Notes: a model not told the origin generated them from the sequence alone. Shown: positions 44,379 to 53,203, numbered from the stretch's first letter. The stretch is 64,000 nt of DNA from Streptomyces sp. FIT100 (GCF_024584805.1 NZ_CP075715.1:5324526-5388525), one strand, 5' to 3'. Program-made: numbers and translations.

Positions 44379-45338
44379 CTACTCCTCCACGAGGAGCTTC
44401 TCGCGGAGCTGGGCCAGGGTGCGGGCCAGGAGGCGCGAGACGTGCATCTGGGAGATGCCGACCTCCTGCGCGATCTGCGACTGGGTCATGTTGCCGAAGA
44501 AGCGAAGGAGGAGGATCCGCTTCTCTCGCGGCGGCAGATCCTCCAGCAGCGGCTTCAGCGACTCCCGGTACTCGACGCCCTCCAGCGCCTCGTCCTCCGC
44601 GCCCAGCGTGTCGGCGACCGCGGGGGACTCGTCGTCCGTGTCGGGGACGTCCAGCGAGAGAGTCGAATACGCGTTCGCCGACTCCAGGCCCTCCAGGACC
44701 TCCTCCTCGGAGATCCCGAGGCGCTCGGCCAGCTCGTGCACCGTCGGCGAGCGGCCGTGCTGCTGGGACAGCTCCGCCGTCGCCGTCGTGAGCGAGAGCC
44801 GCAGCTCCTGGAGGCGCCGCGGCACCCGCACCGCCCAGCCCTTGTCCCGGAAGTGGCGCTTGATCTCGCCGACGACCGTCGGGGTCGCGTACGTCGAGAA
44901 CTCGACACCGCGCTCCGGGTCGAACCGGTCCACCGACTTGATCAGCCCGATCGTCGCGACCTGGGTCAGATCGTCCAGGGGCTCGCCCCGGTTCCGGAAC
45001 CGCCGCGCCAGGTGCTCGACCAGCGGCAGATGCATCCGCACCAGCTGATTGCGCAGCTCCGCGCGCTCCGGCGCCCCCTCCGGAAGTTTGCGCAGCTCGA
45101 TGAACATCGACCGCGCCTCGCTCCGGTCACTCGCATCGTGGTGCTCGTGCTGCTCGCTCATATGGGCCGCCCGCTCTGCCTGCGCCTGCTCCGCCGAGGC
45201 CGAAAGACCATCACGTTCATCCACCGCCGGATGCGGTCTGGCCTGCTGCTCCGGGATGCCCGCCGGTGCGTACACCGGCTCCGCCGGAGCCGCACGCCCG
45301 CGCTCCTCGTCCCGCACCGGACCGTCCTCGTCCCTCAC
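44379..45338 (-). CDS. sigH: Stress sigma factor SigH (SigB/SigF family)
   Basis: A 319-residue sigma-70 group 3 factor for osmotic stress and development. Region 2 contains LDDLTQVATIGLIKSVDRFD and ERGVEFSTYA. Region 3 contains HGRSPTVHELAERLGIS. Region 4 contains GNMTQSQIAQEVGISQMHVS. GTG 45338 overlaps the rshA stop by four bases (GTGA), so translation is coupled. Met60 (45161, MSEQHEHHD) is another possible start. The same frame stays open upstream right through rshA to a TTG at 45770, giving 463 residues. S. coelicolor SigH is reported to exist in several N-terminal forms. Confidence 0.92.
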   Translation of the reverse strand: MRDEDGPVRDEERGRAAPAEPVYAPAGIPEQQARPHPAVDERDGLSASAEQAQAERAAHMSEQHEHHDASDRSEARSMFIELRKLPEGAPERAELRNQLVRMHLPLVEHLARRFRNRGEPLDDLTQVATIGLIKSVDRFDPERGVEFSTYATPTVVGEIKRHFRDKGWAVRVPRRLQELRLSLTTATAELSQQHGRSPTVHELAERLGISEEEVLEGLESANAYSTLSLDVPDTDDESPAVADTLGAEDEALEGVEYRESLKPLLEDLPPREKRILLLRFFGNMTQSQIAQEVGISQMHVSRLLARTLAQLREKLLVEE

Positions 45339-45748
45339 GCCGGCCCGGGTCCCGCGCCGCGCTGTTTGTACAGGCTGATGGAGACCGTACGGTCGTCCGC
45401 GACGGAGGAGTCCACCTTGCCGGCCAGTGCCGACAGCACCGTCCAGGCGAAGGTGTCGCGCTCCGGCGCGCGCCCGTCGGTCGTGGGGGCCGAGACCGTG
45501 ACCTCCAGGGAGTCGTCGACGAGCCGGAAGACGCAGCTGAGGACGGATCCCGGGACGGCCTGCTGCAGCAGGATCGCGCAGGCCTCGTCGACCGCGATGC
45601 GCAGGTCCTCGATCTCGTCGAGGGTGAAGTCCAAGCGCGCCGCGAGTCCGGCGGTGGCCGTACGCAGCACGGACAGGTAGGCACCCGCAGCGGGCAGCCG
45701 GACTTCCACGAAGTCCTGATTCCCGGGCTCGCCTGCGATCTGGGACAC
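45335..45748 (-). CDS. rshA: Anti-sigma factor RshA/PrsH (HATPase type)
   Basis: A 137-residue SpoIIAB/RsbW-like GHKL protein. The N-box DLRIAVDEACAILLQQ is present; the G boxes are shortened (RDTFAWTVLSALAGKVDS). It should sequester SigH and release it under stress through an anti-anti-sigma factor. GTG 45748 follows GGAGGTGAGG at good spacing. Immediately upstream of sigH and overlapping it by GTGA. Confidence 0.88.
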   Translation of the reverse strand: MSQIAGEPGNQDFVEVRLPAAGAYLSVLRTATAGLAARLDFTLDEIEDLRIAVDEACAILLQQAVPGSVLSCVFRLVDDSLEVTVSAPTTDGRAPERDTFAWTVLSALAGKVDSSVADDRTVSISLYKQRGAGPGPA

Positions 45749-45784
45749 CCTCACCTCCAAGGTGGCACAAGGTCGATCGAGGCC

Positions 45785-45828
45785 CCGGGAGCGCTCCCGG
45801 AGCCGATTGCTGCGCGTCGGTGCGCAGC
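45785..45828 (-). promoter_or_regulatory. Two hairpins in the rshA-sigH leader
   Basis: CCGGGAGCGCTCCCGG (45785-45800, perfect palindrome) is followed by GCTGCGC-N6-GCGCAGC (45809-45828), within 80 bases of the rshA start. They may be regulatory structures in the 5' leader. Confidence 0.45.
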
Positions 45829-45883
45829 CAGTACCTGGACTGGCGACGCTATCGCGATCCATGGTGCCGTGTCGCCGGGGCCC

Positions 45884-45889
45884 CTACCC
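45884..45889 (-). promoter_or_regulatory. Possible SigB/SigH-type -10 (GGGTAG) upstream of rshA
   Basis: The minus-strand GGGTAG resembles the GGGTAT/C -10 of stress-sigma promoters. The -35 (GTGCTT, 18 bp upstream) is weak. It would allow autoregulation. Low confidence. Confidence 0.3.
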
Positions 45890-45988
45890 AGCTCTGTCAC
45901 TCATGGTAAGCACATGGGCACGCACAGTGGCTAGAGGTCTGCGGACTCCAATTGAGAACAATCGGCGGAGGGTTGACGTACCCAGACG

Positions 45989-46249
45989 TCAGACGATCGA
46001 ACCGTCCACGAAACACCACCGCCAGCTCTCTCCGGGCTCCAGGGTCCGCATCACCGGATGCCCCGTCCCCTCGGCGTGCCGGGAGGCGTGCCGGTGCGCG
46101 GAGGAATCGCAGCATCCCACGTGCCCGCAGGTCAGACAGATCCGCAACTGCACCGGATGCGTGCCGTCCGCCAGACAATCGCGGCACGTCTCACTCAGCT
46201 GTGCGGGCTCCGGGTGCGGCAGGTCGAGAACATGCGGGCACTCGCTCAT
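45989..46249 (-). CDS. UBP-type zinc-finger protein
   Basis: An 86-residue protein that is essentially one ZnF-UBP domain. Metal ligands are in ETCRDCLADG, LRICLTCGHVGCCDSS and HRHASRHAEGTGHPVM. In eukaryotes this fold binds the ubiquitin C-terminus; the bacterial role is unknown. ATG 46249 (MSECPHVLDL) is used, with a weak ribosome site. Divergent from the antiporter gene, with only 47 bp between starts. Confidence 0.82.
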   Translation of the reverse strand: MSECPHVLDLPHPEPAQLSETCRDCLADGTHPVQLRICLTCGHVGCCDSSAHRHASRHAEGTGHPVMRTLEPGESWRWCFVDGSIV

Positions 46250-46296
46250 GATGGCCAGGTTACGACGCCTGTGCCGGACGCGAGGGTCGGGGAGAC

Positions 46297-47892
46297 ATGG
46301 ACGCACTGCAACTGATCGCGCTGATCGCGGCGAGCGCGGTGATCGCCGGGGTGGCCCGCAGGACCGCGGTGCCCGCCCCGCTGCTGCTCGTCGCCGCCGG
46401 GCTGATCGCCTCGTACGTACCGGGTGTGCCGGCCTACACCCTCGATCCCCACATCGTGCTGCCGCTCATCCTGCCCCCGCTGCTGCACCTCGCCGCTCTG
46501 GACAGCTCGTACCTGGACCTGCGGGCCAACATCCGGCCCGTGGCCCTGCTGTCCGTCGGATACGTGCTCTTCGCGACCTTCGCCGTCGGCTGGCTCGCCT
46601 ATCTGCTCGTCCCCGACCTGCCGCTGACCGCAGCGCTGGTGCTCGGCGCCGTCGTGGCCCCGCCCGACGCCGTCGCGGCCACCGCCATCGCCCGCCGGCT
46701 CGGCCTGCCGCACCGCATCACCACGATCCTCCAGGGCGAGTCCCTGGTGAACGACGCGACCGCGATCACCGCCTACCGGGTGGCGCTGGCCGCGGTCGTC
46801 GGCGAGGGCGTCAGCTGGCTGGGCGGCATCGGCGAATTCCTGCTGGCCGCGGTCGGCGGCGTCGCCGTCGGGCTGGTCCTGATGGTGCCCATCCACTGGC
46901 TGCGCACGCACCTGAGGGACGCGCTGCTCCAGAACACCCTGTCGCTGCTCATCCCCTTCGTCGCCTACGCGGCCGCCGAGCGCGTCCACGCCTCCGGAGT
47001 GCTCGCCGTGGTGGTCGTCGCGCTCTTCCTCGGCCACCGCGCCTGGCAGGTGGACTTCGCGACCCGGCTGCAGGAGGCGGCCGTCTGGAAGATGGTCGCC
47101 TTCATCCTGGAGTCCGCGGTCTTCGCCCTGATCGGGCTCCAGCTGCCGTACATCGTCCGGAAGCTCGGCATGTACGGGGTGGGGGAGGCCGCCCTGTACG
47201 CCGCAGGGGTCTTCGCCGCCGTGGTCCTCGTGCGGTACGTCTGGGTCTTCCCCGCGGCCTTCCTGCCGCGGCTGATGTCGCGCCGGATCAGGGAGCGCGA
47301 GCCGAACGTCACCTGGAGGACGCCCATGATCATCAGCTGGGCCGGGATGCGGGGCGTGGTCTCCCTGGCGATCGCCTTCTCCATCCCGCCCACCCTGGCG
47401 AACGGAGAACCCTTCCCGGCCCTCAACCTGGTGCTGTTCCTGACGTTCACCACGGTGATCGGGACCCTGGTCGTGCAGGGACTCACTCTGCCCGCGCTGA
47501 TCCGCGTGCTGAAGCTGCCGCAGCCCGACCCGCAGGCGCTCACACTGGCGGAGGCGCAGGCCCAGAACCAGGCGTCCAGCGCGGCAGAGGAGCGGCTGGA
47601 GACACTGCTCGCCGAGGAGCGCAACGCCCTGCCGGGGCCGCTCGTCGACCGGCTGCGCACCGCACTTGAGCGCCGCAGGAACGCCCCCTGGGAGCGGCTG
47701 GGGGCGGTCAACCCGCTCACCGGTGAGTCCGCCGACGCCATCTACCGGCGGCTCGCGCGCGAGATGATCGCGGCCGAGCGGGAGGTCTTCGTGCGGCTGC
47801 GCGACGAACGGCGGATCGACGACGAGATGATGCGCACGCTGCTGCGCCGGCTGGACCTGGAGGAGGCGGCCGCCTACCGGGCATCGGACTGA
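46297..47892 (+). CDS. CPA1-family Na+/H+ antiporter (NhaP-like)
   Basis: A 531-residue cation/proton antiporter with about 12 transmembrane helices. GAVVAPPDAVAATAIARRLG and ESLVNDATAI carry the paired acidic residues of the ion site (VND). SWAGMRGVVSLAIAFSIP is the conserved TM10 motif with Arg. The C-terminal 110 residues are a charged cytoplasmic helical tail. GGGGAG precedes ATG 46297. It converges on the PLP enzyme gene with a 12-bp gap. Confidence 0.92.
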   Translation: MDALQLIALIAASAVIAGVARRTAVPAPLLLVAAGLIASYVPGVPAYTLDPHIVLPLILPPLLHLAALDSSYLDLRANIRPVALLSVGYVLFATFAVGWLAYLLVPDLPLTAALVLGAVVAPPDAVAATAIARRLGLPHRITTILQGESLVNDATAITAYRVALAAVVGEGVSWLGGIGEFLLAAVGGVAVGLVLMVPIHWLRTHLRDALLQNTLSLLIPFVAYAAAERVHASGVLAVVVVALFLGHRAWQVDFATRLQEAAVWKMVAFILESAVFALIGLQLPYIVRKLGMYGVGEAALYAAGVFAAVVLVRYVWVFPAAFLPRLMSRRIREREPNVTWRTPMIISWAGMRGVVSLAIAFSIPPTLANGEPFPALNLVLFLTFTTVIGTLVVQGLTLPALIRVLKLPQPDPQALTLAEAQAQNQASSAAEERLETLLAEERNALPGPLVDRLRTALERRRNAPWERLGAVNPLTGESADAIYRRLAREMIAAEREVFVRLRDERRIDDEMMRTLLRRLDLEEAAAYRASD

Positions 47893-47904
47893 GCCCGCGG
47901 GCGG

Positions 47905-48816
47905 TCACCCGCTGCCGGTGACGACCGCCGCGAGGGCCGTCCCCGGCGGGAAGGCGCCTTCGCCGGCGAGGGCGACGAGCCCGTACAGCATTTTGGCGAC
48001 ATAGAGACGTTCCACGGGCAGTCCGTGCCGCGCCTCGAAGTCCTCGGCGAAGGCGTCGAGCACGGGGTCCGTGCGGGCGTAGCCGCCGAAGTGGAAGCGG
48101 TCGTCCAGCGACCAGTCGCCCGCCGGGCCGCCGAAGGCGTCCTGCTGAAGGTCCCGCACGTCATCGGCGAGGAAGCCGCCCTTGAGCACGGCGATACCGA
48201 GCGCACGCTGCCCCGGGGCGAGCTCGGCGGCGAGCCCGGCCAGCGTCCCGCCCGTCCCACAGGCCACGGCGACCACGTCGGCCACGCCGTGCAGTTCGCG
48301 CCCGAGCTCCACGCAGCCCCGTACGGCAGCCGTGTTGCTACCGCCCTCCGGGACGACGTAGCAGTCGCGGTACTCGCTCGGCAGATCGGCCGACAGTCCG
48401 GTCAGCAGTTCGGTCAGCACCTGCGGATCGGCCTTGCGGCGGTACGTCGCGCGGTCCACGAAACGCAGCCGCATCCCGTCCGCCGCGCACCGGGCGAGCG
48501 AGGGGTTCAGCGGCCGTCCCGCGAGTTCCTCGCCGCGTACGACCCCGATGGTGGGGAAACCGAGCAGCCGGCCCGCGGCGGCGGTGGCCCGCAGATGGTT
48601 GGAGTACGCCCCGCCGAAGGTCAGGACCGGGCGTCCGGCCGCGGCCGCCAGGTTTGGCGCGAGCTTGCGCCATTTGTTGCCCGGAAGATCCGGGTGGATC
48701 AGATCGTCGCGCTTGAGCAGCAGCCGTACGCCGTGCCGGGTGAAGCGCTCGTCCTCGACCGGCTCCACGGGGGAGGGGAGCCGGGGGCGCAGGTCGGCGA
48801 GGTCGAACGCGTTCAC
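47905..48816 (-). CDS. PLP-dependent ACC deaminase / D-cysteine desulfhydrase family enzyme
   Basis: A 303-residue fold-type II PLP enzyme. The cofactor Lys is in LPGNKWRKL; GGAYSNHLRATAAAG binds the substrate carboxylate; PEGGSNTAA and CGTGGTLAG bind the cofactor phosphate. Which of ACC or D-cysteine is used cannot be told from sequence. It is slightly shorter than characterised ACC deaminases (about 338), so D-cysteine desulfhydrase-like activity is plausible. GTG 48816 starts MNAFDLADLRPR. Confidence 0.83.
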   Translation of the reverse strand: MNAFDLADLRPRLPSPVEPVEDERFTRHGVRLLLKRDDLIHPDLPGNKWRKLAPNLAAAAGRPVLTFGGAYSNHLRATAAAGRLLGFPTIGVVRGEELAGRPLNPSLARCAADGMRLRFVDRATYRRKADPQVLTELLTGLSADLPSEYRDCYVVPEGGSNTAAVRGCVELGRELHGVADVVAVACGTGGTLAGLAAELAPGQRALGIAVLKGGFLADDVRDLQQDAFGGPAGDWSLDDRFHFGGYARTDPVLDAFAEDFEARHGLPVERLYVAKMLYGLVALAGEGAFPPGTALAAVVTGSG

Positions 48817-48933
48817 CCGGACATTGTCACCCGGGGCCCGCCGTCCGGATCTTGGTGGGCCGATCCGGACGAGGAGCCCCCTGCGTCACTTCACCCGCTG
48901 CGTCAGCTGCTACGTCAGCCGCTGCGTCAGCCG

Positions 48934-49524
48934 TTACTTCAGCCGTTCCTCGATGCGCGCGCGCATCGACGCCATGGTGAAGCCGCGCGGGTCGATCTTG
49001 CCGGGCTGCCACTCCAGGTGGCCGATCACGGAGCGCTGGTTCCACCCGTGGCGGCGGCAGACCGCCGCGGCGGCCTTCTCGATGGCCTCCAGCTGGACCG
49101 CCGGCCACGGGTCCTTGCCGTCGCCGAGGTTCTCGCACTCGAAGCCGTAGAAGTGGCGGTTCCCGTCGGTGTTGGCCTCGTCGTCCGGGGGCAGGCCCCG
49201 CTCGGCGATGACGGCGCGCAGGACGTCGTCGTCGCCGAGACCTGCGTGGTTGGCGCGGCCGTAACCGACCAGATGGACCTTGCCGTCCTTGGCGATGACG
49301 CCGTGACAGAGGGGCCCGGGGAGGGAGGCATAGCCGTCGCGGCAGATGCGGACGGTGTTCGCGGTGCCCTTGGTGACGGTGTGATGGATCATCACGCCGT
49401 GTACGGGACCCCAAGGGCCCTTGTGATTGCGGTTGTGCGTACGCCAGTCGCCGACTTCGACGACCGTGAGCCCCTCGTCGCGCAGGGCGTCGAGGAAGCT
49501 GCTCGCGGACATGGGTGGGGACAT
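48934..49524 (-). CDS. N-acetylmuramoyl-L-alanine amidase (Amidase_2/PGRP type)
   Basis: A 196-residue amidase domain protein. The zinc site includes HHT in GPVHGVMIHHTVTKG and the later SVIGHLEWQPGKIDPRG, which has the Lys/Asp typical of T7-lysozyme-like amidases. No clear signal peptide is present, so it may act in the cytoplasm on recycled muropeptides or leave by another route. ATG 49524 follows AAGGAG. An in-frame ATG at 49512 is an alternative. The stop is flanked by a GCTGCGTCAGCCG-type short repeat (48890-48940). Confidence 0.82.
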   Translation of the reverse strand: MSPPMSASSFLDALRDEGLTVVEVGDWRTHNRNHKGPWGPVHGVMIHHTVTKGTANTVRICRDGYASLPGPLCHGVIAKDGKVHLVGYGRANHAGLGDDDVLRAVIAERGLPPDDEANTDGNRHFYGFECENLGDGKDPWPAVQLEAIEKAAAAVCRRHGWNQRSVIGHLEWQPGKIDPRGFTMASMRARIEERLK

Positions 49525-49801
49525 GGCCGACTCCTTCGTGTGGGGTGGGGTGGTGCCGGGGCGGTACGAGCCGGAACGGCCCGTACCGGATGTGTACCCA
49601 ACCCCGTTGACCACCCGCCGTGTTCGCACCGTATGCGATGCGATCCGGACAGCCGAAGGCGTGATGACCCCCGGCGCGCGGAGGCGTGCCTCCTGCCCCG
49701 CCCGGCACCGACTAGTCCCACTCATTTGTGTAATGGCGAGCCCACTCACCGTGCTGGAAGGCTCTTCCTCGCAGGTCAACCCATGATCGTGAGGGAGTCT
49801 C

Positions 49802-51244
49802 ATGTCGGTTGGTTCGGTCGGTTCGGTTGGTCCGGTCGGTGACGAGGCGCGCGAGGACGGACGGGACCGGGCGCTGCCGCAGCAGAGTCTCGGTACGGCC
49901 GCCGCGCGGAACCTGGCGACCACCACCAAGTCGGCGCCGCAGATGCAGGAGATCACCTCCAGGTGGCTGCTGCGGATGCTGCCCTGGGTCCAGGTCCAGG
50001 GCGGCGCGTACCGGGTCAACCGGCGGCTCAGCCACTCGGTGGGCGACGGGCGCGTCACCTTCGTCCAGACCGGAGGCCAGGTCCAGGTCATCCCCGCCGA
50101 GCTCGGGGAGCTGCCGTCCCTGCGCGGATACGGCGACGAGGCGGTCCTGGCCGAACTGGCCCAGCGCTGCCGCCAGGTGGAGTTCGCCCCCGGTGACGTG
50201 CTCGCCGCCGAGGGGGAGCCGGCCGACCGGGTCCTCCTCCTCGCGCACGGCCGCGTGGAGCAGATCGGCGCGGGGCCCTACGGGGACGAGGCGGTGCTCG
50301 GAGTCCTCGCCGACGGCGCGCACTTCGGCGACCGGTCGCTCGTCGACGGCGCCGTCGTATGGGAGTGGACGGCGCGGGCGGCCACCGCCTGTGTCGTGCT
50401 GGAGCTGACCCGGCAGGACGTGCTCACCCTCGCCGACCGCGCCGAGTCGCTCGGCGCCCATCTCCTCTCGCTTCGGTCGCTGCCGCACCAGCGGACCAAC
50501 AAGTACGGCGAGGCCGCCATCGACCTGTCCGCGGGCCACGTCGGCGAAGCCGTCGTTCCGCACACCTATGTGGACTACGAGGCGGCCCCCCGCGAATACG
50601 AACTGAGCGTCGCCCAGACCGTGCTGAAGGTCCACAGCCGGGTGGCGGACCTCTACAACCAGCCGATGAACCAGACGGAGCAGCAGCTGCGGCTGACCGT
50701 CGAGGCCCTGCGCGAGCGCCAGGAGGACGAGCTCATCAACAACCGGGAGTTCGGGCTCCTGGCCAACTGCGACTACGGGCAGCGGCTCCAGCCGCACGAC
50801 GGCGTTCCCGGGCCGGACGACATGGACGAACTGCTGTCGCGGCGGCGCGGCTCCAAGCTCTTCCTGGCCCATCCGCGCGCCATCGCGGCCTTCGGCCGAG
50901 AGTGCAGCAGGCGCGGGATCTACCCGGACACGGTGGACATCGGCGGCCACCGCATCCCCGCCTGGCGCGGAGTCCCCATCTTCCCGTGCAACAAGATCCC
51001 GGTCTCCGACGCCAGGACCACCTCGATCCTGTGCATGCGTACGGGCGAGGACGACCAGGGCGTCGTCGGCCTGCGGCAGAGCGGCATCCCCGACGAGATC
51101 GAGCCGAGCCTCTCGGTCCGCTTCATGGGCATCGATGAGCAGGCGATCATCTCGTACCTGGTCACGGCCTACTACTCGGCCGCGGTCCTCGTCCCCGACG
51201 CCCTCGGCGTACTGGAGAACGTCGAGGTCAGCCGCTGGCGCTGA
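49802..51244 (+). CDS. Family 2B encapsulin shell protein with cNMP-binding-like insert
   Basis: A 480-residue protein. The N-terminal arm is disordered with a GSVGSVG repeat. Residues 45-100 and 220-480 form the HK97-type shell fold of Family 2 encapsulins (SrpI-like: NLATTTKSAPQMQEITSRWL, RTNKYGEAAIDLS, IFPCNKIPVSDARTTSILC). Inserted between them (about 115-215) is a cyclic-nucleotide-binding-like domain with AEGEPADRVLLLAHGRVE and FGDRSL. The phosphate-binding cassette has Asp in place of the usual Glu, so ligand binding is uncertain. GAGGGAG precedes ATG 49802. The next gene is a polyprenyl synthase, a known cargo class for this family. Confidence 0.88.
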   Translation: MSVGSVGSVGPVGDEAREDGRDRALPQQSLGTAAARNLATTTKSAPQMQEITSRWLLRMLPWVQVQGGAYRVNRRLSHSVGDGRVTFVQTGGQVQVIPAELGELPSLRGYGDEAVLAELAQRCRQVEFAPGDVLAAEGEPADRVLLLAHGRVEQIGAGPYGDEAVLGVLADGAHFGDRSLVDGAVVWEWTARAATACVVLELTRQDVLTLADRAESLGAHLLSLRSLPHQRTNKYGEAAIDLSAGHVGEAVVPHTYVDYEAAPREYELSVAQTVLKVHSRVADLYNQPMNQTEQQLRLTVEALRERQEDELINNREFGLLANCDYGQRLQPHDGVPGPDDMDELLSRRRGSKLFLAHPRAIAAFGRECSRRGIYPDTVDIGGHRIPAWRGVPIFPCNKIPVSDARTTSILCMRTGEDDQGVVGLRQSGIPDEIEPSLSVRFMGIDEQAIISYLVTAYYSAAVLVPDALGVLENVEVSRWR

Positions 51245-51345
51245 CCGGTCGGCCGGCGCCTGCGCCGGCCCTCCGAACCGGCGGGGCGGCCGCGGCCCAT
51301 GCCGGCGGCCGCCCCGCCCCACCGCCTTTCGCAGAGGAAGAGACC

Positions 51346-52392
51346 GTGACCATGACCAGCACCGACGCCGCCACCGACGGCCACGAGGCCGCGGTACTCC
51401 TGGAGCGCACCCGCACGGCCGTGAACCCCCGGCTGCGCGACACCGTCGAGTCGCTGCCCGGCTCCATACGCCGCGTGGCGATGTACCACTTCGGCTGGGA
51501 GCACGCCGACGGCACCCCGGCCGCCGGTTCCGCCGGAAAGGCGATCAGGCCCGCCCTCGTGCTCGCCGCCACGAGAGCGTTGGGCGGGGATCCGCCCCAG
51601 GCCGTGCGGGCCGCGGCGGCCGTCGAGCTCGCCCACAACTTCACGCTGCTCCACGACGACGTGATCGACGCGGACCCGACCCGCCGTCATCGGCCCACCG
51701 CCTGGGCCGTGTTCGGCACTCCCGACGCCATCGTCGCCGGCGACGCGATGCTCGCGCTCGCCCTGAGGCTGCTCGCGGAGGACCGCCACCCGGCGTCCGC
51801 CGCCGCCTCGGCCCGGCTCGCCGCCTGCGTCATCGAGCTCTGCGCCGGACAGCAGGCGGACTGCGCCTTCGAGCAGCGCGGACCGCACGAGGTCACGCTC
51901 GACGAGTGCCTCGCCATGGCCACCGCGAAGACCGGGGCGCTGCTGGGCTGCGCCTGCGCCCTCGGCGCGCTGTACGCGGGAGCGGGCGAGGAGACGGCCG
52001 CCGCGATGGACGCCTTCGGACGGGAGGCGGGGCTGGCCTTCCAGCTCATCGACGACCTGATCGGCATCTGGGGCGATCCGGAGCGCACGGGCAAACCGGC
52101 CGGCTCCGATCTGGCCGCGTACAAGAAGTCCCTTCCGGTGGTCGCGGCGCTGCGCTCGGGCACCGCGGCGGGCGCGGAGCTGGCCGAGCTGTACCGGCGG
52201 CCCATGGACCCGCAGGCGGTCCGGCGCGCCGCCGACGCCGTGGACCGAGCGGGCGGCCGGGACTGGGCGCAGCTCCAGGCCGCGGACCGGATGTCCCGGG
52301 CGGTCCAGCAGCTGTCCCGGGCCGTGCCGGACCTGGCGGCCGCCGGGGACCTGCTGTCCCTTGCGGAGTTCGTCACACGCCGCACCCGCTGA
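51346..52392 (+). CDS. Polyprenyl diphosphate synthase, probable encapsulin cargo
   Basis: A 348-residue isoprenyl-diphosphate synthase. The isopentenyl-binding GKAIRPAL (64-71) and first Asp-rich motif LLHDDVID (DD104-105 to D108) are intact. The second motif reads LIDDLIGIWGD (D236, D237, then D244) rather than DDxxD, as in many encapsulin-linked homologues I recall. It should make a C10-C20 or longer prenyl diphosphate. The N-terminus before the fold is only about 35 residues. GTG 51346 or ATG 51352 can start; GAGGAAGAG is upstream. The gene is 101 bp after the shell gene. Confidence 0.87.
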   Translation: MTMTSTDAATDGHEAAVLLERTRTAVNPRLRDTVESLPGSIRRVAMYHFGWEHADGTPAAGSAGKAIRPALVLAATRALGGDPPQAVRAAAAVELAHNFTLLHDDVIDADPTRRHRPTAWAVFGTPDAIVAGDAMLALALRLLAEDRHPASAAASARLAACVIELCAGQQADCAFEQRGPHEVTLDECLAMATAKTGALLGCACALGALYAGAGEETAAAMDAFGREAGLAFQLIDDLIGIWGDPERTGKPAGSDLAAYKKSLPVVAALRSGTAAGAELAELYRRPMDPQAVRRAADAVDRAGGRDWAQLQAADRMSRAVQQLSRAVPDLAAAGDLLSLAEFVTRRTR

Positions 52393-52485
52393 CGCTGAGC
52401 AGGCCGCCTGCCCGCGCCCGGCCCGCCAACTCTAGGATCACTGCGACCTGTTGCTGATCACAGAGATCCGAGAGAGGGGCCGGGC

Positions 52486-53094
52486 ATGGGCGTACGCATA
52501 CGGCAGGCGGGGCAGGCGGACCGGGAGACGGTGACGCGGCTGCTCGACGAGGTGTTCCGGCACGACCCGGTGAGCAGCTGGGTCTTCCCCGACGAGGACC
52601 ACCGGCGCCGGGTGCACGGCGTCTTCATGGGCGTCTTCGCCGACATCGCGCTCGCCGAGGGCCGGATCGACATGACCGAGGACGGGACGGCCGTGGCGCT
52701 CTGGCTCGACGTGCCCGCCGGGCTGCCGGACGAGGAGGACGACACCCCCGCCCGGATGCGGGAGATCGCCGACCCGGACAACGAACGGGCCGAGCTCGTC
52801 GGGCGGCTGACCGGCGCGGTCCATCCGCACGACCGCGCGCATGCCTATCTGCTGCTCATCGCCGTCTCCCCGGAGCACCAGGGCCAGGGCCTCGGCTCCG
52901 CGCTCATCGCCCCGGTGCTGGAGCGCTGCGACCGCGAGGGCGTGCCGGCCTATCTGGAGGCCAGCAACGTCCGCAGCCGCGGGCTGTACGAGCGGCTCGG
53001 TTTCGCCTTCACGGGCCGTACGGTCGACCTTCCCGACGGTCCGCACATGTGGCCGATGTGGCGCGAGCCCGCGGGCCCGGGGGACGGCTCCTGA
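52486..53094 (+). CDS. GNAT-family N-acetyltransferase
   Basis: A 202-residue GNAT enzyme. The acetyl-CoA pyrophosphate loop is VSPEHQGQGLGSALI (about 126-140), and the final strand-helix is YLEASNVRSRGLYERLGF. The N-terminal region VFRHDPVSSWVFPDE resembles the subgroup near small-molecule acetyltransferases. Substrate is unknown. It lies 93 bp after the polyprenyl synthase gene, with a TAGGAT -10-like element (52433-52438) between, so it may have its own promoter. Confidence 0.85.
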   Translation: MGVRIRQAGQADRETVTRLLDEVFRHDPVSSWVFPDEDHRRRVHGVFMGVFADIALAEGRIDMTEDGTAVALWLDVPAGLPDEEDDTPARMREIADPDNERAELVGRLTGAVHPHDRAHAYLLLIAVSPEHQGQGLGSALIAPVLERCDREGVPAYLEASNVRSRGLYERLGFAFTGRTVDLPDGPHMWPMWREPAGPGDGS

Positions 53095-53203
53095 CTCCCG
53101 GGCCTCCCCGAATCCCCGGTCTCCGAGCGCCCTGGACCAGCACGCTCCACCGCCGGCCGGCATCACCGGAGAACACCGGCATCAGCAGAAACAGAGGACC
53201 GCA

